Shown here: positions 56,680-64,000 of the stretch, piece by piece
Layout of the letters: every line of letters starts with the position of its first letter
Numbering within the stretch: position 1 is the stretch's first letter
Source: Apricaphanius iberus
Taxonomy: Eukaryota > Chordata > Actinopteri > Cyprinodontiformes > Aphaniidae
DNA: 64,000 nucleotides
Reading direction: 5' to 3'
Assembly (NCBI GenBank): GCA_028564705.1
Contig: JAPXFQ010000338.1
Span: 1,178,001-1,242,000 of the forward strand
Program-made: the position numbers and the translations under genes
The notes under the pieces: generated by a model
Told to the model about the DNA's origin: nothing
The model's input: the letters and a program-made list of their open reading frames with translations, nothing else
Databases searched by the model: none

Positions 56680-59600
56680 CATTGTAATATATGAATTCTC
56701 AAATGTTTTCTCTGTGACAATCTGATGAGTAAAAGTTAGTCTCCTTCTAACTTTAAAGATTCTGTTGAATTTTTACTTGTCGTTTGAGTAGATTTGCATT
56801 ATGGTGCATCCTCTAAATTGGACCACATTTTTTAATCTGGATCCTGGTCCCTTATAAGAGTGTTCTCTGAGCAATGATCCACAAAATTCCAGTGCACAGA
56901 GAAATGAGAGGGCGAAAGAATAAAAACAGAAAGTTAGGTTGGGGGGTGTGGGTTGCGGTAGAGTGTGACATGGTGGTGCATTTCAGCTCGGCTGCCTCCC
57001 ATCTTGTGCGTGTGACCGTGGAGGATCTGAAAAACCTCGGCTTTGCCCCCGAGCCACAGAAAGAACAGGAATATTCTTGGCAAGACTAAATTTAGACCCA
57101 ATGTGCTGTACCATCAATCCTGATTAAGCTAACTGCAGAGTTGCAGTTGTAGTTAGAAGAATATGGTTGAATGTTGAATCTGTTACTGAAGAGTTATTTT
57201 GTGCATTCTGCTCCTACATGTTTGCAAAATGAAGAAATGTTCATGTTTCTGTCAGTGCGGTACTGTACTTCTCATCTTCAATAGCCTGGCCGTTATCCAT
57301 ATTACATGAGCGAATTTACTGTTTGGGCTCTAACACATAGTTACATTAGTGCCTTGATATCCTGAACAAAGCTGACATTAAGTGCAGAGTCAAATAATGT
57401 TTGTAACTGAGAAATTATTTTTCTCAGGCTTCTTAATATTTATTTTCTTGATGAGCATGTTTTAGTTTTACAAAAGTTTTTTTTTAATTTTGTAGTTCTT
57501 TGAATATACAGTCGTGCAAAAAGTTATTTGGCAGAATTTGTTTCAGAGAGCTTTTATTACCAAATGTTGAAGATTTACAATATGAGGAAATGGCTGCTCT
57601 TTGTACAAACATATGATAACACAAAGACTTATTAGCGTGCACTAAATAAAAATAAAATGGCATAAACAGTTTCATACATATAAATCAGTGCAGGTGATGC
57701 TCAGTGCAGAAACAGAAAGGTGGAGAGAACACAACACAGGGTAATGTAACTGAATCAGAGCAGGTGGTGGGAACAGTCTCAGGGTTATTGTTCATGAGTC
57801 CAAAGGGAGAGGTGAAGAGGCTGTTCTTATAGCATTCTGGACTAACTGAAGTTTACCTAATAAACACAAATAAATACCAGTTTATAAAGAATTGCAGTAC
57901 TCCAGGTTACAGGCAACGTACTTGAACGACTTGTTTAAAAGTATTGGCTGGAAGGTATGGTTTTACCTTTGCCTGGGAGGTAGGGTTTTTAGCCCAGACC
58001 CCCCACCCACATCAGGGCACCAGCATAACAACAACACCAGACGGACAGTAATAGGCTGGATTCAATAAAAGCTTTATAAAACAGAGGAGCTATAAGAGCT
58101 AACAATTCATATTTTATGCACTGGTGTGAACAGCTTCTCAACTTGGCCACACATTTTTAAGGAAGATAAAACAGGAAAATGACCTGAAAACTGTAAATCA
58201 GGAAAATCAATGATGCAAATGTCCAACCTCAGAGATGAAACCAGATCCACAGCAAATATGTACAATAAAGGGACTATATTATGCTATTTTAAAGCTTTCA
58301 ACTTCTGGGATAGAAATGTATATGATAAAATGTTATCGTTGGTGTTATACAGTATTAATTTGTCCTATCATTTAACTTGTATCCTGTAGTTAATGTTGGA
58401 CCACAAAGTAAAATGGCTTGATTCTCTATAATCTCGACTCCTGCACCCCCCACCCCCCTACGCTCCGCTGCGCTGCAGAGCCGGGAGCAGATCAAACTGA
58501 AACAAACAGTAATAAGCTTCATCACAAACAGATTTTTATCTCAAAGAATTTGAAAAGCACAGAGTACCACAATGAAACTGTTATATTAAGGGCTCAGAGG
58601 TTTGGTTCATTTTATTTTACTTTTGTAAAAAACTGAGTCAATAAAGCTTATTTCAGTTTCTAAATCTCCAGGCTTTAGACAGAGCCAAAAACAGCACAGC
58701 TGTGTCCACTAAGCAAATCTTTCCAGCCCAGTATATAAAAATGCCGTGGGTGTTGTTTTCACCCATTTACTGAACATTCTGAGATGCTACAGATCAATTA
58801 AATTAACCACATAATGTTGTTAACAGATCACATAAGAGGCTTGATAAATGGCTAACACACATTAGCATTGGCATGTAGCCATTTACTTCTCTGTCCATCA
58901 GGCATCTTTTTCCTTTGATCCAGCTACTGTTCTTTATGAATGTAGAATAAAATCCTGTAATCCATGCAGCCAAACAGGCGTTTTCACAGAGAAAGTAAAA
59001 AATCCAACAAAAAAAGTGTTTTAAGCTGCCAAAAACCGGAGCAGCCATTAGCTGTGAGAAGGACAAGGGTTTGTTTGAAAATCTACCAGGGGTAAGCCGC
59101 TCTGCCTTCAGGGGCGGTGCAGCACACTAGCTCTTCCTTGTTTTCACTAGCTGACGTCAGTTTGTTAACAGTCTGTACACTCAGTCGTTTTCTAGGAGAG
59201 GGAGGGGCAGCCATTCTGCACCATCTCAACGGACTGAAGTCCAGACTTTGACTAAGCGTCGTCATTTTTTCTGACGAAATAAAATGGTTAATATAGTTCG
59301 CTATAATGCTGTTTGTTTATAGTTTTCTTAATGTCTGCAGAAACTATGTAACACTGACATGTTAACTGGGCCTCAAATCATCTTGGAATGTTGGACATCT
59401 TGTAAAAAAGCTTTAAACTACATGATTAAACTGAAGAGTAATGCTCTACAGAGAGTGACAGATATATAACATTTAGGTGATCTAACAGTTTTTCTTTAAG
59501 GCAGCTCTCTGAAAGCAGAAAAACACTTTTTTTTTAAAGAAAATATTTAGCATAGCAAGATAGAAGCTAAGTCTAGCACCAGCACAAGTTCAGCACCAGT

Positions 59601-59800
59601 ATTATTTTAGCAGAAAAACCCTCATTGGAGTCGTGGGCAGCTTCAGGCTGCACCAGCTGCCATCAACTGAGTGGCAGAGACCTCTTTGAACAGGTCACCA
59701 GTCACAGTAAACAGACACCCAGCCAGGCATGCACACATTTACTATTACTCTTCATTTAACATCAGAAACACAGCAAACCTGTTTTTAGACTTTTTTTTTA
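56680..59800. other. No gene recognised
   Basis: Three kilobases without a recognisable domain. A 71-codon frame at 56874-57089 is unsupported. 'tacagtcgtgcaaaaagtt' at 57508 resembles a DNA-element end without partner. A CRE-like 'tgacgtca' lies at 59152-59159. Confidence 0.4.
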
Positions 59801-59804
59801 CGTA

Positions 59805-59870
59805 GAACAATAGAATAGCATAGAATAATCCTTTATTGTCTCATAAAGGGGAAATTCAGCTGTAACAGCA
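59805..59870. repeat. Fish interspersed-repeat end
   Basis: 'agaatagcatagaataatcctttattgtctcataaaggggaaattc' (in pieces: a degraded AGAAT repeat followed by 'cctttattgtc' and 'aaaggggaaatt') matches the end of a common fish retroelement in reverse orientation. The rest of the element is not seen. Confidence 0.45.
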
Positions 59871-60698
59871 GGAAAGTCACAGTCAATATAAGCAATGGGT
59901 TCACACAAGTAGAAAAGTATGAAAACAGAATTCAAGAATTAAGAATAATATGTACATTAAGGACAAAATTACAAAAGCAGAGTACTGTACATTTGTAAAA
60001 ATTAAGTGGCATTCTCATAATACTTACAATGTGCAACTGAATAGGATCATATAATTGATAATTCTTTTAAAAAACTTAAGATTATTTACATAATATGCAT
60101 TTGTAGCTGGCATTAAAAAGTAAACAGATTTTCAAGAGGTTAGAAAAATATAAACTGTAAAAAAATAAATAATAAAAACCTAAGGAAACAATTTCAGGAA
60201 CTTTAAAAAGGGCCTGCCACATGATACATAATCAGTCCGACCACCAATCCAAGCTTCTGTTGCCTGGTTAGTTCCGGTAAGATTAATGGATTATATGTCA
60301 AAGCTTAAAATGCATAAAAAAAGCACATGGTTATAAGTAGCTATAAATTCAGTAGTTATAAATAATGCTATTAAGCATTCTACCTTTGGCCTCTAAACAA
60401 ACAATATGAATAAAGTAAAAATTCAACACTTAGCCAATGCTAAGACTAATGCTAATTAGTCTGCTTATAAAGTAATGTTTAGACTTTTCTGAGGGGTGTA
60501 AATTGGGTTTGAGTAGTTTTCAAAAGATTGTGACTACTTTTCAAAGGCATCTACCAGGGCTGCCAACTTTTCAAAAAACCTTGGAGTGAGATTTTCTGGA
60601 GACAACCAAACGTTTGCTCAAGGCATAAGACACGGCATTTCTCATTTTGTGCAGTTTTAATAATAAAATACAGCCCTTCACAAAAACAGTCATTTTTT
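59871..60698. other. No gene recognised; region downstream of the hAT-related gene
   Basis: AT-rich. On the minus strand this is the 3' flank of the hAT-related gene. AATAAA-like sites exist (e.g. 'aataaaat' read on the minus strand is not obvious), so the polyA site was not placed. Confidence 0.4.
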
Positions 60699-60974
60699 TC
60701 AAGATCTGTGTATCTTGTTGTAATGGCTTGTGGCCTTTTTTGAGGCTTTGATTATCTCTGTGGAGGGCTCCCACTTGAAGCAAGGCTCGAGACCGGCCAT
60801 CTTAATTGTCATTATAGATGACAGGGTTCCGTCTAGAGCCAAGCTGTTCCTGGTCTTAGTCTTGTTCAGTCCCACCATTGAAAAGACCCGCTCTGCATCC
60901 GCGTTGGAGTGGGGTAGCACCAGGACCAGTTTTGCAACTGTTGCAAGCCTGGGGAATAGTCTTGCTCCTGTCAC
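60699..60974 (-). CDS. hAT-related gene, last exon (dimerisation domain)
   Basis: Minus-strand exon from acceptor 'tttctcacag|GTG' at 60974 to TGA at 60699-60701. It encodes the hAT C-terminal dimerisation domain: 'LPHSNADAERVFSMV' is the hATC signature, followed by 'NKTKTRNSLALDGTLSSIM' and a basic tail. The domain holds hAT transposases together as dimers or higher oligomers. The frame joins that of the previous exon exactly (AAG|GTG, phase 0). It has no stops or frameshifts, unlike nearly all other transposon frames in this window. Confidence 0.8.
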   Translation of the reverse strand: MTGARLFPRLATVAKLVLVLPHSNADAERVFSMVGLNKTKTRNSLALDGTLSSIMTIKMAGLEPCFKWEPSTEIIKASKKATSHYNKIHRS

Positions 60975-61222
60975 CTGTGAGAAATGAACCAATGACACAG
61001 TGGAAATAAACTCAAGAGTTAATGTTTTTTGCTGTATTCTTTTTCTCCTTCAAAAAATAAATATAAGTTGATGCATAGTTAACTTTGTTTATTAAGATAA
61101 AATCATGCATCTATATGCTACTTTAACACTATATTCAATGTATATTGATACATGATTATGTGTTAATCGACTAAATTAACTATACATCACCCTTCAGTTT
61201 TACAACAAAAAACACAAAAAAC

Positions 61223-61379
61223 CTTGTGTTTTCGGGTTGCCATTTCAGCCCAGAAGCTCTCCATCTCAATGTCCTCTGTGTCCTGCAGTGGTGGCATTGG
61301 CATAGTCTGGTATTCCAGGAACTCATTGCCCAGTAGGTCATGCTCCTGTGGCCCATGGAAGGGGAGCAGGTGGGAGAAC
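61223..61379 (-). CDS. hAT-related gene, middle exon
   Basis: 157-bp minus-strand exon between acceptor 'ttttttgaattag|GTT' at 61379 and donor 'CACAAG|gtttttt' at 61223. It encodes an acidic linker ('FHGPQEHDLLGNEFLEYQT', 'LQDTEDIEMESFWAEMA'), the part of hAT proteins just before the dimerisation domain; the FW..... pattern is typical there. The frame is open and matches both neighbours in phase (GAG AG|G TTC upstream). The acceptor sits only 20 bp from the stop of an intronic L1 fragment. Confidence 0.72.
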
Positions 61380-61398
61380 CTAATTCAAAAAAGCACAG

Positions 61399-62430
61399 CT
61401 ACAAGTTATTTGTTCTTGATACATGGTCAAGAACAAATAGAAGCCAATAAGGGATGGCTCTTGTTCTCAGAGATGTACCAATGTAATCCAGAAGGAGATC
61501 TCTATATTGATTAATATTCAGAGTATTTTTATTTTTCCAGTTCAAGAGGATATTTTTCTTAGCGATGCATAAGGCGATGTGAAATAATTGCATAGACTTT
61601 GTATCCATGGTAACTTCATCTAAATTTCCCAGCAAGCAAACTGTGGGAGCAGGTGTGATATTACATTTCAGACACTTTGATAGGTCCTCACATATCTGGT
61701 ACCAATATTTCTTAACAGGTGGGCAGAACCAAAGAGCATGAATATAATTGTCTGGTAGATTGCTTGTACATTGTAAACAGGTATCAGACGGCGTATAACC
61801 CATCTTGAACATCCGTTGGCCTGTATAATGCACTCTATGAAGGATTTTATATTGTATTAATCGTAGATTAGGATTTTTAAGAAATTTAAAGGTTCTTAAT
61901 GAAATTTGAGACCAGAGGTTTTGGTCAATTGAGATAGACAAGTCCGTTTCCCATTTTGAAATAGGAAGAGCTATTGATTCATCTATTCTATTTAATGTTT
62001 TGTATATTTTAGATAGCAGTTTGGGAGTGTTAAGATTAAGGAAGTCTAAAACTTTTCCTGGAATTTGTAAATCAACTGTATTGAGCCTAAATTTATTTTT
62101 TATAATTGATTTAATTTGTTGGTATTCTAAGAATGTATTCTTGTTAATTCCGAATTGTGTAACCAATGTATTAAATTGGATAAAGTCTGTTCCATCAAAT
62201 ATATGCTCCAGGTATTCAATTCCTTTACAACTCCAGTTTGGAAAGTTGATCATGCATTTTTTTTGTAGGATATCCGGGTTATTCCAAATGGGTGTACGTC
62301 TGCATGGGACTAGTGAGGTCTTTGTCATTTTAAGAAATTCCCACCAAGCTGTCAGAGAGGAGCTGATATTAATACTTTTAAAACATTCATTTTGTTTTAT
62401 ACTTGAGCTAACAAAAGGTAGATCTGAAAT
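61399..62430 (-). mobile_element. L1-type LINE 3' end inside the hAT-related intron
   Basis: A minus-strand frame from about 62430 to the stop at 61399-61401 encodes the C-terminus of L1-type ORF2: 'TPIWNNPDI', 'SIALPISKWETDL', 'RLIQYKILHRVHYTGQRMFK' and a Cys-rich block with 'CLQC' and 'HALWFCPP', the C-terminal zinc-knuckle-like region of fish L1 elements. About 340 codons are open without a stop, so the insertion is fairly recent. It is 5'-truncated (no RT, no endonuclease). Its 3' UTR is almost absent: only 19 bp separate its stop from the exon acceptor. The element has the same orientation as the gene. Confidence 0.85.
61407..61439 (-). repeat. 13-bp hairpin at the L1 3' end
   Basis: TATTTGTTCTTGA (61407-61419) and its exact reverse complement (61427-61439) enclose a 7-base loop. 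It overlaps the last codons of the L1 frame. Confidence 0.8.
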
Positions 62431-62573
62431 CTGGGCAAGGCACTTAACCCCAAAAATTCCCCATCGTCCTACCGAGCTATGTTGGCTTCGGTGAATGGGT
62501 GAATGTGGCTTCAACGTAAAGCACTTTAAGTGGTCAGTATTACTAGAAAAGCGCTATATACAGTCCATTTACC
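62431..62573 (+). mobile_element. Deleted tRNA SINE copy in the same intron
   Basis: Plus-strand blocks 'gggcaaggcacttaacccc', 'ctaccgagctatgttggct', 'gaatgggtgaatgtggctt' and 'tagaaaagcgctatata' are in the same order as the SINE at 33547. The tRNA head is missing. It abuts the 5' truncation point of the L1 fragment. Confidence 0.75.
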
Positions 62574-62973
62574 TGTCTGGTCTTTGTCCGTGCGCTCTGT
62601 CGTGCAAACGGAGCACAAACGCAGCCTCTTCCACATACTGTATAGCTCTAAATCAAAGTTTTCCCTATTTAAATACAGTTACGTGAAGTGTGACACTACA
62701 AAGTATATTAAAACAGAAATGTAACATGTCGATTTTCTCAGTGGACAAGGCGTATTATTACGCCTCACAATATAGTGTCCCTTTTTTATCCGCTGAGAAA
62801 ATCGACACGTTACATTTCTGTGTTACTATACTTTGTAGCGTAACTATTTAAATACGGAAAACGTAGAAGAGTTTGGTAGCTTCTGATGGGAGCTGATTTG
62901 GAGCTATACAGAATGTGGAAGAGGCTACGTTTGTGCTCCGTTTGCACGACAGAGCGCACAAAGACCAGACAGG
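62572..62973. mobile_element. 402-bp foldback repeat in the same intron
   Basis: The left arm 62572-62741 is the reverse complement of the right arm 62793-62973, apart from a block of about 30 bases missing from the left arm and scattered differences. The ends read CCTGTCTGGTCTTTGT. The loop 62742-62792 contains its own hairpin (GGCGTA-ttat-TACGCC at 62749-62764). No target duplication was found, so origin as a transposon is probable but unproved. Confidence 0.7.
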
Positions 62974-63071
62974 CACATATCAACTAGTCTTAGGTAAGGT
63001 AAGAACATGTCAGTATGTAAAAACGGTGAACTATTCCTTTAACAAACAGAAATATCTGAAAAAATTCTAAC

Positions 63072-63315
63072 CTCTCAACAAAGTAAAGGGCATCTTCTAC
63101 GGTACATTCCAACCTCTGTCGGACATCTACAAACTTGGTATGCTTGAGCAGTGACTCTTGTAGGGGCAACTTCTTCAATGCATAGTCCACAGCATTGACA
63201 AGAAATGCCAAAGCAGCTTCATGGAATTTCTCCATCTTTTGTGGTGTGATGTCTCCATCATCCAGCAGCCTGTTGAGCTTAGCCCTGGTGGTGAAGCCAA
63301 TGTGCAGCTTTCTTC
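63072..63315 (-). CDS. hAT-related gene, upstream exon (partial protein)
   Basis: 244-bp minus-strand exon from acceptor 'gtatttcacag|GAA' at 63315 to donor 'GAGAG|gttaga' at 63072. It encodes a helical segment ('KMEKFHEAALAFLVNAVDYALKKLPL', 'FVDVRQRLECTVEDALYFVER' in pieces) from the catalytic half of a hAT-type transposase. Upstream exons are not visible; they may lie beyond the window or be lost. Whether this is an intron-containing transposon or a domesticated host gene cannot be decided here. Confidence 0.7.
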
Positions 63316-63339
63316 CTGTGAAATACACAATATGGAGTC

Positions 63340-63528
63340 AACATGTTGATTTAGGTTCAGGAGCGGGGACCACGTTTCAGATCCACTTCATACATCCCAA
63401 TTAGTCTTAATCCAACTCTTCCGGTACTCCGCACCTCCAATCACATCACGATACACTTATAAGCTCTGCTTGCTCTTCATCCCTCGTTTGGCTCGATCGT
63501 TTTGCCCCTCCCTTCCCCTCCCTCTAGG
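63340..63528. other. No gene recognised
   Basis: Short GC-moderate stretch between the hAT-related exon and the minisatellite. Possibly the beginning of the element that continues to the window end. Confidence 0.4.
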
Positions 63529-63697
63529 TTCCGGGTACCTGCCGACCCGTCGCCGCTCTTCGCAGGATCTTGCAGAACCGCTTCTTCTCTTCCGGGTACC
63601 TGCCGACCCGCTTTCCTTTTCCGGGTACCTGCCGACCCGCTTCGTCTCTTCCGGGTACCTGCCAACCCGCTTTCCTTTACCGGGTACCTGCCGACCT
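63529..63697. repeat. GC-rich 30-bp minisatellite
   Basis: Five well-conserved copies of CCGGGTACCTGCCGACCCG start at 63531, 63592, 63621, 63651 and 63680. Spacings are 61, 29, 30 and 29 bases, and a diverged sixth unit fills the 61-base gap. Each unit contains CGGGT...ACCCG, a 5-bp inverted repeat around an 8-base loop. Frames through it are artefacts. Confidence 0.9.
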
Positions 63698-63699
63698 GC

Positions 63700-64000
63700 C
63701 CCTTCGACCTTTCCCCCTTTTTCTTAGCAGCGTCCATCGGACACAGCCTCCACGTTCCGTGCCCCTGTTCACTCCTGTACTACCTCTTCCAATTTCTCTT
63801 TTAGGTTCCGAGCCGTTGCCGCAGATGTTCCGTCGTGGGCTCGGACTGTTGGAGAATGAAGCTCCATCCGGTCTGGTGTCCTGCTCAACTACAATGCCCC
63901 CTGCCATGTGGGGGGGGGATCGGTCCATGCTCCGGGTGACCGAGCATCCTCCATGCTCTCTCCTGTCTCCTCAGACCCCCAGACGGTCGCGGCTGACGAC
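63700..64000 (+). mobile_element. Start of an unclassified LINE 3' region, cut by the window end
   Basis: 63961-64000 ('ctcctcagacccccagacgg', 'tcgcggctgacgac') corresponds to 17850-17880 inside the LINE tail at 17676-18120. The upstream GC-rich stretch with a 10-G run at 63910-63919 is then likely part of the same element or its 5' neighbour. Confidence 0.5.

Noticed and set aside
56874..57089. 71-codon open frame with partly protein-like composition
   Set aside because: No motif, no splice context and no conservation evidence.
63477..63928. Several overlapping Arg/Pro/Gly-rich frames at the window end
   Set aside because: They result from the GC-rich 30-bp minisatellite and low-complexity flanks in all frames.

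Overview
The window looks like teleost fish nuclear DNA. It is AT-rich and full of microsatellites, and its repeats are the usual fish mixture: a Tc1/mariner copy with the CACTACCGTTCAAAAG-type end, RTE, Rex1, L2-like, L1 and restriction-endonuclease-type LINEs, tRNA-headed SINEs, and hAT, TTAA-flanked and foldback DNA elements. I cannot name a species. No ordinary single-copy host gene can be recognised. The one intron-bearing reading frame is hAT-transposase-related (60.7-63.3 kb, minus strand). The window is best read as an intergenic or deep-intronic, transposon-rich interval. CRISPR arrays, operons and ribosome binding sites do not apply.

Layout. 0-8.5 kb: Tc1 fossil, a TTAA-flanked MITE (2994-3478), SINE-like pieces, CA and TA microsatellites, a deleted LINE. 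8.6-10.8 kb: dead RTE LINE (minus) split by a Rex1-like fragment that carries a 236-base tract made only of G and T. 12.6-13.7 kb: a near-perfect 1.17-kb palindrome flanked by a direct repeat, a foldback transposon. 16.4-18.4 kb: an unclassified repeat, then the C-terminus of a restriction-endonuclease-type LINE split by the 3' tail of another LINE. 20-33 kb: L2-like fragments on both strands, decayed Tc1 and hAT-like pieces, one SINE. 34.2-35.6 kb: Tc1-like element with DD38E spacing, one frameshift and a missing 3' end. 35.6-44 kb: SINE, L2-like LINE, long stretches without recognisable genes (some possibly conserved non-coding). 44.08-44.90 kb: non-autonomous hAT with a perfect 8-bp target duplication. 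45.5-47.2 kb: SINE fragments. 47.2-51.25 kb: a nearly complete two-ORF APE-type LINE, broken by frameshifts, followed directly by a second LINE tail (51.25-52.44 kb).

54.0-56.1 kb: a 2.09-kb element with about 510-bp terminal inverted repeats built from a 21-24-bp minisatellite, flanked by an 8-bp duplication. Its core contains an LTR-like promoter/polyA block. I do not recognise the family, and it is the best candidate for something undescribed.

60.7-63.3 kb: three exons of a hAT-type transposase or domesticated derivative whose frame runs intact across two GT-AG introns. The larger intron holds an L1 3' end, a SINE fragment and a 402-bp foldback repeat. 63.5-64.0 kb: a GC-rich 30-bp minisatellite and the beginning of the same LINE tail seen at 17.9 kb.

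The features do not form a pathway. They record successive nested insertions, and most coding potential is that of dead transposons.
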